Assembly (NCBI GenBank): GCA_013816275.1
Contig: JACDER010000100.1
Coordinates: forward strand, 1-6,083
From: Actinomycetota bacterium
GTDB lineage: Bacteria; Actinomycetota; Thermoleophilia; Gaiellales; Gaiellaceae
Direction: 5' to 3'
Length of the DNA: 6,083 nucleotides
Shown in pieces: positions 1 to 6,083 of the stretch. The translations under genes and the position numbers were made by a program. Under the pieces are notes generated by a model. That model ran no database searches. It saw only the letters and a program-made list of their open reading frames with translations, and was not told the origin of the DNA. The first letter of the stretch is position 1. Every line of letters starts with the position of its first letter.

Positions 1-258
1 CCGGAAGGCTGCTCCGGCCCCCACGACCTCCGGCGCGGCGCCTTCTCCGAGCTCGATCTCGATCCGCCCCTGGTGGACGTAGATCGTCTCGTCCTTCTGG
101 TTGTGGAACTGGAGGCTGAGCTGCTCGCCTTCCCGAACGAACAGGATCTTCCCGCAGTAGTGCTCGCTGTGGGCCCAGATCAGCTCGTAGCCCCAGGGCT
201 TCTCGACGCGCTTCGCGTCGAACGAGAAGGCCTCGAGGCCCTCTTCCGCCACGGCCAC
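1..258 (-). CDS. KPWG-type cupin, mannose-6-phosphate isomerase-like (C-terminus cut off by window edge)
   Basis: The minus strand from a GTG at 258 reads 86 codons without a stop and runs off the left edge, so the C-terminus is missing. The protein has KPWGYELIW at residues 20-28, GKILFVREGEQLSLQFH at 36-52 and E57/G64 in the next strand. This is the typical start of the small RmlC-like cupins annotated as mannose-6-phosphate isomerase or sugar-phosphate cupins. In the metal loop His52 and Glu57 are present, but the usual HxH pair reads H-N-Q, so the second metal-binding His is absent. The GTG shares one base with the TAG stop of the upstream dehydrogenase gene, and GGAGG lies 4 bases before it. 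A second GTG two codons later has a 10-base spacing and is an equally possible start. The context is an envelope-sugar operon. The fold is confident; the reaction is not, since many such cupins are sugar-binding or regulatory proteins. Confidence 0.85.
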   Translation of the reverse strand, partial: MAVAEEGLEAFSFDAKRVEKPWGYELIWAHSEHYCGKILFVREGEQLSLQFHNQKDETIYVHQGRIEIELGEGAAPEVVGAGAAFR

Positions 259-1604
259 TAGTCCTCCCTCGCGGGCTCTCGGAGATCGGGCTCCGCGGTC
301 TCGGGAAGCAGGTCGAGAGCAGAGCTGGCGCGCCCGATGCCCTCGTAGGCGAAGCCGGCGGCCCGAACATCGTCCGGGTCGAGCAGGTTCCGCCCGTCGA
401 TGATGAGCGGCCGCCGCATCGCCCCGAGCGTCTCGGGCGAGGCGAGCGAGCGCAGCTCATCCCACTCGGTCACGATCACGGCCGCGTCCGCGCCGGTGAC
501 GGCGTCGAGGACGGAGTCGCACTGACGCGCGCCGACGAGCCGGTCGCGCGCATCGGCGATCGGATCCCACGTCCTGACGTCCGCTCCCTCGGCCAGCAAT
601 CGCGAAGCGATGACGAGACTCGGCGCGTCGCGCATGTCGTCGGTGCCCGGCTTGAACGCGAGACCGAGGAGGGCGACCGTCGTGCCGCGAAGGGAGCCGA
701 GGTGCTTCTGGAGCTTGGAGATCACACGACGCCGCTGAAGCTCGTTCACCTCGATCATGGCAGCGAGCAGCTGGAAGTGGTATCCCGAGTTTCCGGCGAG
801 CTGCTTGAGCGACGAAGCATCCTTCCCGTAGCAACTGCCTCCCCACCCCACGCCGGCCCGGAGAAAATGGGGCCCGAGCCGGTGGTCGAGGCCGATTCCC
901 TCGGCCACCCTGACCACGTCGGCTCCGACGAGCTCGCACACGTTCGCGATCTCGTTGATGAAGCTGATGCGCGTCGAGAGGAAGGCGTTCGAGGCGAGCT
1001 TGATCATCTCCGCCGACGCGACGTCGGCCTTGACGATCGGCGCGTCGATCCCCGCGTGCAACCGTGCGACCGCCTCGGCGTCGGCCTCCTCGAACGCGCC
1101 GACCACGATCCGGTCCGGCTCCAAAAAATCATTCAGCGCGGTGCCTTCGGCGAGAAACTCGGGATTGGACACGTACCCGACGTGGTCGAGCCCACGGGCG
1201 TCGAGTGCCGCGCGCACCTTCTCGCCGGTCCCGACCGGCACGGTGCTCTTCATCACGAGGATGGTGCGCTCCGACGAGGGCGGAAGCTCCTCGATCACCG
1301 TCCAGACACGCGAGAGATCCGCATCGCCCGAGTACGTGGGAGGCGTGTCGACGCACACGAAGACGAGCTCGGCGTCACGGACGGCCTCCGCGGCGTCGAG
1401 CGTGTAGCGCAGCCGCTCGCGGTTCCGCTCGATCAACTCCTCGAGCCCCGGCTCGTAGATCGGCACCGCCCCGCCCTGGAGAGCCGAGATCTTCTCGGGG
1501 ACGATGTCCCTGATCGTGACGGAGTGGCCGAGCTCGGCGAAGCAGGCGCCCGTCACCAGACCGGCGTATCCGGCCCCGAAGATCGCGATGCGCGAGCCGG
1601 TCAC
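258..1604 (-). CDS. UDP-glucose 6-dehydrogenase (UDP-glucose/GDP-mannose dehydrogenase family)
   Basis: This 448-residue cytosolic enzyme is the usual length for the family, which oxidises UDP-glucose to UDP-glucuronate with two NAD+. An N-terminal Rossmann fold is seen as FGAGYAGLVTG (9-19) with Asp33 at the end of strand 2, suiting NAD. The catalytic positions match characterised UDP-glucose dehydrogenases: Thr121 in STVPVGT, Glu149 and Glu153 in NPEFLAEG, Lys202 and Asn206 in MIKLASNAF, nucleophile Cys258, and Asp262. The C-terminal UDP-binding domain has FKPGTDDMRDAPS (317-329) and DGRNLLD (403-409). The catalytic loop reads GGSCYGKD instead of the common GGSCFPKD. The frame stays open far upstream, opposite to nothing but the LCP gene in another frame; the GTG at 1604 is chosen because it sits just before the Rossmann strand and overlaps the LCP stop as GTGA. 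A GDP-mannose or UDP-N-acetyl sugar dehydrogenase is the main alternative. The product would feed uronic acid into an envelope polymer or pentose/galacturonate branches. Confidence 0.93.
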   Translation of the reverse strand: MTGSRIAIFGAGYAGLVTGACFAELGHSVTIRDIVPEKISALQGGAVPIYEPGLEELIERNRERLRYTLDAAEAVRDAELVFVCVDTPPTYSGDADLSRVWTVIEELPPSSERTILVMKSTVPVGTGEKVRAALDARGLDHVGYVSNPEFLAEGTALNDFLEPDRIVVGAFEEADAEAVARLHAGIDAPIVKADVASAEMIKLASNAFLSTRISFINEIANVCELVGADVVRVAEGIGLDHRLGPHFLRAGVGWGGSCYGKDASSLKQLAGNSGYHFQLLAAMIEVNELQRRRVISKLQKHLGSLRGTTVALLGLAFKPGTDDMRDAPSLVIASRLLAEGADVRTWDPIADARDRLVGARQCDSVLDAVTGADAAVIVTEWDELRSLASPETLGAMRRPLIIDGRNLLDPDDVRAAGFAYEGIGRASSALDLLPETAEPDLREPARED

Positions 1605-2050
1605 TTCTTCACCGCGCCCAAGGGCTTCAGGCCCTTCGCGATCGCGATCATCGTCTGCGGCGAGAGCGAGTCGAGCAGCGTGTTCGTGACCCAGTACGTC
1701 GCGCCGTTTTCGTACAGCGCGATCATGTGCAGGTCGGGCCCGTTCCAGAAGAACCGGTACTGCCGCCCCTTGATCTTGTTGTCGAAGTTCCCGTCGTTCA
1801 GCACAGGGGCACCATCCCAGTCCGTCTCCTCCACGCCCCAGTACTCGGTGTATCCGCCGCTCTGGTAGGTGAACGTCAGGCGAACCGCCCTGTTGTCGCC
1901 GTCGATCTTGTACGTCCGGATCGGCATCGCGTCGGTTCCGGTATCCGGCGCCGAGCCGGTCGCCAGCAGGGTCGGCACCTCGAGCTTGAACGGCACCTTG
2001 TGCTGCGCCTTCGTGAGCAATCCACGTGTCGCGCTCGCATCGAAGACCAC
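1601..2050 (-). other. Extra C-terminal domain of the LCP protein, possibly DUF4367/RseB-like
   Basis: Residues 515-663 of the LCP protein lie beyond the LytR_C domain and are not part of the normal LCP architecture. The segment begins with a stretch containing LKLEVPTLL-like hydrophobic/charged alternation (KVPFKLEVPTLL, 532-543). Next come RLTFTYQSGGYTEYWGV (571-587) and a GRQYRFFWNGPDLHMIAL strand pair (609-626), ending with YENGATYWVTNTLLDSLS and MIAIAKGLKPL. The pattern of an aromatic W, a strand, Y-W-V, then a short helix ending in IAxxL resembles the C-terminal half of DUF4367 or RseB/LolA-like sensor folds. This resemblance is by eye only, so the identity is tentative. The segment being a separate, mostly beta extracytoplasmic domain is more secure. 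Confidence 0.5.
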
Positions 2051-3592
2051 CGACGGCGGCTGCTTCGGCGGCGTGTGGTCGACGGGCGCGGGCGCGAGCG
2101 AGCCGTGGAACGTCGTGCCGACCGCGACGATGACCATCGAGCCGTTCGTCAGCGGTTTCATCTCCTTCGGAAGCTGCACGACGTCGGCCTGGCCGAACAG
2201 CGCTGCGATCCGGCGCGCGGCCGGCTTCGAGTGCTTCTTCGCCGGGTTCCAGAACACCTTGGTGTAGAAGCAGTGCACGCGCGGGCAGGTCCCCGGCGGC
2301 GCGTCGGCCGGCGTGTCGTTCTGCGGGAAGAGGATCCTGTAGCCGATCTTGTCCAGCCCGTCGACCGCCAGCCCGGCCGAGCCCGCGACCCCGTTGGCGT
2401 TGAGCACGCTGACGGTCGTCTGCGGGGGACTCGGCGCCTTGTCCTTGCCGATGTTCTTGTGCAGGGCAACCGAAGCGGCCTTCTCGGGCGCCGCGACGTC
2501 GGGATGCTGGAAGTCCCGGATCGCGGCCGCCATCGCGGTCGAGTCGTAGTTCACGACCGACCCGAGCGAGTCGGAGTAGCCGTTGGTAAGCCCGGTGAGC
2601 TTCACCTGGAAGATGTTCCCCTTGGGCAGGCCGTACAACCACTGGGCGTAGTTGAAGATCGTGTCTTCGGAGGGCGCGCCGCCGCCCTTCCGCCCGACGA
2701 CGAGGTTGCTGACGATCGCATGGAGGATCCGGGGCATGTCCGTGATCGACGCCTTCCCGATCTGCTGTCGGACCGCCTTGAGGAAGAGTTGCTGGCGCGC
2801 GTTCCGGTAGATGTCGTCGTCGGTGTGGCGGTAGCGGACGAAGGCAAGCGCCTGGGCACCGTTCAGCTTCTGATACCCGGGGAAGAGGTTGATCTCCGAG
2901 TAGCGGTCGATCGAGCCGGGGCTCGTGTTGTCGTTCGAGTGGTAGTAGCGGCGGTCGACGTCGATCCAGATCCCGCCCAGCTTGTCCACGACCTGGGTGA
3001 AGCCGCGGAAGTTGACCGTGACCAGGTAGTTGATCGGAAGCCCGGTGAGAGCCCGGATCGTCGACATCGAGCCCGGTGAGCCGCAGAACGCGTACGCGGC
3101 GTTGATCTTGTTCGCGCCGAGATCCTGGCCCGGACACGTGATGTCGACGGCGAGGTCACGCGGGAAGGAGAGGATCGAGATCGCGGGCGGGTTCGGCTGC
3201 GTCCGAACGAGCATGATCGTGTCCGAGCGCGAGTGTCCGGTCTCGCCGTAGCGGCGGTCGTAACCGATCACGAGCGCGACGGCGGGCTTGCTCGGGTCGA
3301 CCGCCCCGGCGAGCTGTTCCGTCGCCTTCTTGTCGGCCTTGGTGTGCGGGGCGACGGCGGCCACGCTGTGGTGGAAGAAGAGGTATGCCCCACCGGCTAT
3401 CGCGCCCGCGAAGAGGACGACCACCGCCAGCAGCCAGCTGACGATCTTCCCGGCGACCCGGAGCCCTCCGCGCTGGGGAGGCGGCATCCGGTAGACCCGT
3501 ACGGGCGTGTACGGGCCGGGGGGCAGGATCGCACGGCCGTTGCCGTTGACCGTGGCCCCGCGGCCGATTCCTCTTTTGAGCGTCGTTCGCAC
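1601..3592 (-). CDS. LytR-CpsA-Psr (LCP) family cell-wall glycopolymer transferase with LytR_C and extra C-terminal domain
   Basis: This 663-residue membrane protein begins with a basic, Pro-rich cytosolic segment (1-48). One transmembrane helix follows (about 49-73), then an extracellular LCP domain (about 103-285). LCP hallmarks are RSDTIMLV (122-129) with Arg122 and Asp124, SFPRD (142-146), KINAAYAFCG (162-171), VDKLGGIWIDV (202-212), and LNGAQALAFVRYR (243-255) leading to RNARQQLFL (263-271). Known LCP proteins use these Arg and Asp residues to bind Mg2+ and polyprenyl-pyrophosphate and to transfer teichoic acid, capsule or arabinogalactan to peptidoglycan. A LytR_C domain follows at about 392-475 (TTVSVLNANGVAGSAG). 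A further domain of about 150 residues (515-663) ends in YENGATYWVTNTLLDSLS. The protein is therefore longer than the usual 300-500 residues. The start is a GTG at 3592 without a good ribosome binding site; the next in-frame start, the ATG of Met36, would still keep the helix. It is the first gene of a coupled three-gene operon. The polymer it attaches cannot be told from sequence. Confidence 0.93.
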   Translation of the reverse strand: MRTTLKRGIGRGATVNGNGRAILPPGPYTPVRVYRMPPPQRGGLRVAGKIVSWLLAVVVLFAGAIAGGAYLFFHHSVAAVAPHTKADKKATEQLAGAVDPSKPAVALVIGYDRRYGETGHSRSDTIMLVRTQPNPPAISILSFPRDLAVDITCPGQDLGANKINAAYAFCGSPGSMSTIRALTGLPINYLVTVNFRGFTQVVDKLGGIWIDVDRRYYHSNDNTSPGSIDRYSEINLFPGYQKLNGAQALAFVRYRHTDDDIYRNARQQLFLKAVRQQIGKASITDMPRILHAIVSNLVVGRKGGGAPSEDTIFNYAQWLYGLPKGNIFQVKLTGLTNGYSDSLGSVVNYDSTAMAAAIRDFQHPDVAAPEKAASVALHKNIGKDKAPSPPQTTVSVLNANGVAGSAGLAVDGLDKIGYRILFPQNDTPADAPPGTCPRVHCFYTKVFWNPAKKHSKPAARRIAALFGQADVVQLPKEMKPLTNGSMVIVAVGTTFHGSLAPAPVDHTPPKQPPSVVFDASATRGLLTKAQHKVPFKLEVPTLLATGSAPDTGTDAMPIRTYKIDGDNRAVRLTFTYQSGGYTEYWGVEETDWDGAPVLNDGNFDNKIKGRQYRFFWNGPDLHMIALYENGATYWVTNTLLDSLSPQTMIAIAKGLKPLGAVKK

Positions 3593-3607
3593 GCGTTCAG
3601 AAAGCGC

Positions 3608-3631
3608 GAGAACGCCTGTTTAGGCGCCCTC
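3608..3631. repeat. Imperfect inverted repeat in the divergent intergenic region
   Basis: The plus strand reads CGCCT-GTTT-AGGCG at 3613-3626, a perfect 5-bp stem with a 4-base loop. The arms extend outward as GAG (3608-3610) pairing with CTC (3629-3631) across a 2-base mismatch (AA against CC). It lies 16 bases upstream of the LCP GTG on the minus strand, and about 70 bases before the start of the oxidase gene. It could be a regulator half-site pair or a hairpin in the LCP mRNA leader. There is no T-tract, so a terminator is unlikely. A stem this short can occur by chance in GC-rich DNA. Confidence 0.4.
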
Positions 3632-3687
3632 CCGACGTTTGAGGATAGCCCACGAACCGGGTGACGCTCCCGTTGGAACCGATGTAT

Positions 3688-3694
3688 GGAAGAG
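3688..3694 (+). promoter_or_regulatory. Likely ribosome binding site for the multicopper oxidase
   Basis: GGAAGAG lies 7 bases before the GTG at 3702. It supports that GTG over the ATG codons at 3682 and 3686, which are in other frames. The match to the anti-Shine-Dalgarno sequence is partial. The reading frame upstream of 3702 has no other start nearby except a TTG at 3639, before an in-frame TAG at 3621. Confidence 0.5.
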
Positions 3695-3701
3695 TTGGGG
3701 A

Positions 3702-6083
3702 GTGGGACTTCGCGTCGGCCTCGCCACCGGACTGCTCCTGCTGCTGATCGCAGCCGGCGCGAGCGGCGCGCCGCCGACGGGGCCTGGGCCGATCATCGTC
3801 CCGGCCGAGTCCGACGGGCCGCTCATCGAGCCACCCGTGCTCTCGAGCAACAGCAACCACGTCCTGAAGGCCGACGTGACGCTGAAGCGCGCGGGACCGC
3901 CCGGCTCCAACGCGCCCACGTTCTACGGAGGGCTTCCGCTGTACTCGAACCCCGTGCTGCCGCCGCCCTCACCGAGCGGAGGCGCCAATCCTCCGAAGTT
4001 CCCGCTGAACTTCGCCGCGGCATACCAGTACACGACCGCGGATGGGACGACCTACCCGGCGGGGTTCCCCGCCGCCACGCTCCATTTGCAGCCGGGCGAC
4101 ACGCTCGACCTGACCGTCCACGACAAGCTCGCTGACGCGCCGGGCCCGGTCCTACCGCCCGGTGCGACTGTCACCAACATCCACACGCACGGCCTGATCG
4201 TGAGCCCGCTCGACGAGAGCGACAACGTCTACCGGACCATGACGCCGGAGGGCTCGTTCCGGACGAAGGTCGTGATCCCGACGGCGCATCAGCCCGGAAT
4301 GGACTGGTACCACGCCCACCGCCACGGCTTCGTGGGCGACCAGGTCTACGGCGGCCTGGCGGGGACCTTGCAGATCGGCGACCCGCTCGACCCGTGGCCG
4401 CAGTACAAGGGCAAGTACACCGAGCGCACTCTCGCTCTGACCGTGGGGATGACCGCCGTCGACAAGACGACGGGCGACCGCTACCTCACCGATCCGAGCC
4501 CGACGATCAACGGGCAGCTCGCACCGTACGGCGCGACCTGGCGCAAGTACGTGAACGGCCAGTTCAACCCGACGATGACGATCCGCCCGGGAGAGACGCA
4601 GATCTGGACGTTCGCGGACATGGCGCGGAACGGCAACTTCAATCTCGCAGTCACGGACGGGAACGCCGAGAACCCGTGGCAGGCCTCGATCTTCTCGTAC
4701 GACGGGAACACCAACGACGTCTTTCCACGCAAGACGACGCTCGCGCCGCCCGTGCCGTTTGTCTACAACGGGCCGACCGTCGTCGACCCGGGCGAGCGCA
4801 CCACCATGGCCGTGACCGCGCCGACGAAGCCCGGCACGTACTACCTGATCGACAACGAGCACATGCGGCTCCAGCCGATGCCGCAGTTCTGGGCGCTCGC
4901 GACCATCCACGTCACCGGCGACCCCGCGACGGTGCCGCCGCCGAACCTCACCCCGAACGGCCCTGTTCCGGACCTCTACACGGTCACGCCGGACCAGCAC
5001 AGGACGTTCGAGTGGAGCATCGGCACCGCCGCCAACGGGACGACGGATTTCCCGATCAACGGCTTCGTCTTCCCCGATTCGCCGATCGTCCCCATCCAGG
5101 TGGGCCAGGTAGAGGAGTGGCTGCTCGTCAACACCTCTGGCGTCGACCACGTCTTCCACATCCACCAGACCGACCTCGCCGTGATCCGCGTGGGCTCGAA
5201 CCGAATCCAGACCGGCGCGACCACGAGCCCGTACCGCTACACGTCACTCCGGGACTCGGTTGACATCCCGCCGGGCCAGAGCGTGATCATCCGCTTCCGC
5301 GTCAGCCCCGAGCTCGGGAAGTACGTCTTCCACTGCCACATCCTCCCGCACGAGGACGGCGGGATGATGATGGGCGTCATCGCCGTCCCGAACGCGTCCC
5401 AGCGGCGCTCGGCCCTCGGGTCGCCGGCCGGTCAGCCGGCGCTCGTCGTGGTCAAGGACGGCAACGGGAAGACGATCGGCCGGCTCTCCCCGGAGGCGCG
5501 AACGTCGACGCGTGGGATCTCGACGGCTACCGGCGAGCTGACGGTGACCGGCCAGCTTGACGACAACCTGGTCGAGGACGTCGCCGCGGCGCCCGCCACT
5601 CCGGGTCCGGCTCCGTTCATCTCCGTCTACGACGGCAGCACGCTCCAGCGCATCGCGCACTTCCAGCCCTTCGGCAACCAGCGCGTTGGCGTGAGCCTGG
5701 CCATCGGGAACATCGACGACCAGGGGCAGGCGGAGATCATCGCCGGGCGGGTCGGGCCGGGACCGAGCCTCGTCCGGATCTTCAAGGCGGACGGGACGCT
5801 CGTGCACGAGATCAGCGGGACGCTCTCGGGGAACCTGCCGAACGGCGTTTCTGTCGCCTCGGCGGACTTTGACGGCGACAACTTCGACGACGTCGCGATC
5901 GGGGGCGGAAAGGGCGCCGCCCCCGACGTCACCGGGATCAGCGGCCTGGGGCTCTCAGAAGGCTCCACGACCACGCAGCTGTTCACGCTGACCGCCGCCG
6001 GCGGGCCGACGGCGGGAGTGAACCTCGCGGCCGGGTACTACGACCCGCTCACGCCGGAGGGGTTCGTCGCGAACCTCATCACC
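3702..6083 (+). CDS. Secreted multicopper oxidase (laccase-like) fused to FG-GAP/VCBS beta-propeller repeats; C-terminus cut off by window edge
   Basis: The frame is open for all 794 codons to the right edge with no stop. Residues 1-22 look like a Sec signal peptide: Arg4, a run of Leu, then AGASG before Ala23; no twin-arginine motif is seen. Three cupredoxin domains follow (about 100-226, 240-405 and 440-565). All copper motifs are intact: HTHG (161-164), WYHAHRHG (202-209), HVFHIH (483-488) and HCHILPHEDGGMM (544-556). By family knowledge the type 1 copper uses His483, Cys545, His550 and Met555; the trinuclear cluster uses His161, 163, 204, 206, 486, 488, 544 and 546. It should therefore oxidise phenols, metal ions or another donor and reduce O2 to water outside the membrane. 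From about residue 611 come at least four FG-GAP-like repeats, the best being ADFDGDNFDD (721-730). The Met-rich helix of CueO is not obvious, so a cuprous oxidase role is not supported; the substrate is unknown. It is divergent from the envelope operon. Confidence 0.93.
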   Translation, partial: MGLRVGLATGLLLLLIAAGASGAPPTGPGPIIVPAESDGPLIEPPVLSSNSNHVLKADVTLKRAGPPGSNAPTFYGGLPLYSNPVLPPPSPSGGANPPKFPLNFAAAYQYTTADGTTYPAGFPAATLHLQPGDTLDLTVHDKLADAPGPVLPPGATVTNIHTHGLIVSPLDESDNVYRTMTPEGSFRTKVVIPTAHQPGMDWYHAHRHGFVGDQVYGGLAGTLQIGDPLDPWPQYKGKYTERTLALTVGMTAVDKTTGDRYLTDPSPTINGQLAPYGATWRKYVNGQFNPTMTIRPGETQIWTFADMARNGNFNLAVTDGNAENPWQASIFSYDGNTNDVFPRKTTLAPPVPFVYNGPTVVDPGERTTMAVTAPTKPGTYYLIDNEHMRLQPMPQFWALATIHVTGDPATVPPPNLTPNGPVPDLYTVTPDQHRTFEWSIGTAANGTTDFPINGFVFPDSPIVPIQVGQVEEWLLVNTSGVDHVFHIHQTDLAVIRVGSNRIQTGATTSPYRYTSLRDSVDIPPGQSVIIRFRVSPELGKYVFHCHILPHEDGGMMMGVIAVPNASQRRSALGSPAGQPALVVVKDGNGKTIGRLSPEARTSTRGISTATGELTVTGQLDDNLVEDVAAAPATPGPAPFISVYDGSTLQRIAHFQPFGNQRVGVSLAIGNIDDQGQAEIIAGRVGPGPSLVRIFKADGTLVHEISGTLSGNLPNGVSVASADFDGDNFDDVAIGGGKGAAPDVTGISGLGLSEGSTTTQLFTLTAAGGPTAGVNLAAGYYDPLTPEGFVANLIT
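5532..6083 (+). other. FG-GAP/VCBS-like repeat region of the oxidase (at least four units)
   Basis: Four units can be aligned by their turn: GQLDDNLVED (617-626), GNIDDQGQAE (669-678), ADFDGDNFDD (721-730) and GYYDPLTPEG (778-787). Spacings are 52, 52 and 57 residues. Each turn is followed by a short hydrophobic strand such as VAAA, IIAG or VAIG. Units one and two also share a strand ending FISVYDGSTL or VRIFKADGTL. This is the layout of FG-GAP/VCBS blades that form an integrin-type beta-propeller. Only the third unit keeps the full calcium loop DxDGDxxxD. A complete propeller has about seven blades, so more are expected beyond the window edge. Confidence 0.8.

Larger units (their letters stand above)
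3593..3701. promoter_or_regulatory. Divergent intergenic region expected to hold both promoters
   Basis: These 109 bases separate the start codons of the minus-strand LCP operon and the plus-strand multicopper oxidase gene, so both promoters are expected here. I looked for sigma-70-type and GGAAC-type ECF elements on both strands. GGAACC at 3675-3680 resembles an ECF -35 core, but the matching -10 would fall inside the oxidase coding region. TATCCT on the minus strand (3643-3648) has no -35 partner at 16-18 bases. No promoter is therefore called; only the location is supported. Confidence 0.5.

Noticed and set aside
73..261. 62-codon plus-strand open frame at the left edge
   Set aside because: It is antisense to the cupin gene, whose KPWG and SLQFH motifs are clear.
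702..1868. 388-codon plus-strand open frame
   Set aside because: It is antisense to the dehydrogenase and the end of the LCP gene, has no recognisable motif, and is rich in Arg, Asp and His as expected for a shadow frame.
1727..3079. 450-codon plus-strand open frame antisense to the LCP gene
   Set aside because: The composition is dominated by Val, Arg and Asp with no domain, while the opposite strand encodes an intact LCP domain with all its motifs.
1605..3137. Open minus-strand frame extending the dehydrogenase upstream to a 959-residue protein
   Set aside because: The part upstream of 1604 is Arg/Pro/Gly-rich low-quality sequence lying in another frame of the well-supported LCP gene; it is open only because stop codons are rare in GC-rich DNA.
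3675..3680. GGAACC as an ECF sigma factor -35 element
   Set aside because: A -10 element at the usual 16-17-base distance would lie within or after the GTG start of the oxidase and no GTT/TCT-type -10 is present there.
3686..4135. Plus-strand frame starting with ATG at 3686
   Set aside because: It overlaps the start of the oxidase in another frame and encodes an Arg-rich sequence with no signal peptide or motif; the GTG at 3702 gives the signal peptide and copper motifs.
4152..5165. 337-codon minus-strand open frame
   Set aside because: It lies opposite the copper-site region of the multicopper oxidase and has shadow composition (Arg, Val, Asp, His) without motifs.

Overview
The window is GC-rich throughout, uses GTG start codons, and packs its genes tightly. 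It encodes LytR-CpsA-Psr (LCP) cell-wall chemistry together with UDP-glucuronate synthesis. That combination suggests a Gram-positive-type, high-GC bacterium. The protein style (LCP with LytR_C and an extra C-terminal domain, a small KPWG cupin, a large multicopper oxidase) fits Actinomycetota, perhaps Thermoleophilia (Gaiellales/Solirubrobacterales). This assignment is inference from protein style; no ribosomal or other marker gene is present.

Left part (1-3592), minus strand: three genes in one tightly coupled operon, read from right to left. First is a 663-residue membrane-anchored LCP family glycopolymer transferase (3592 to 1601). Its stop overlaps by 4 bases the GTG of a 448-residue UDP-glucose 6-dehydrogenase (1604 to 258). 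The stop of that gene shares one base with the GTG of a small KPWG-type cupin related to mannose-6-phosphate isomerase (258 down to the window edge, cut off at its C-terminus). Together they look like part of a cell-envelope polysaccharide locus: the dehydrogenase makes UDP-glucuronate, the cupin may act in sugar metabolism, and the LCP protein ligates a finished lipid-linked polymer to the cell wall.

Middle (3593-3701): a 109-base divergent intergenic region. It carries a small imperfect inverted repeat just upstream of the LCP start and a purine-rich ribosome binding site before the plus-strand gene. I could not support a promoter on either strand.

Right part (3702-6083), plus strand: one long reading frame, open for 794 codons to the window edge. 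It encodes an exported multicopper oxidase with all four copper-binding motifs intact, followed in the same frame by at least four FG-GAP/VCBS-like beta-propeller repeats of about 52-57 residues. The laccase-like oxidase fused to an integrin-type propeller is the most unusual object here. No RNA gene, CRISPR array, insertion sequence or clear terminator was seen.
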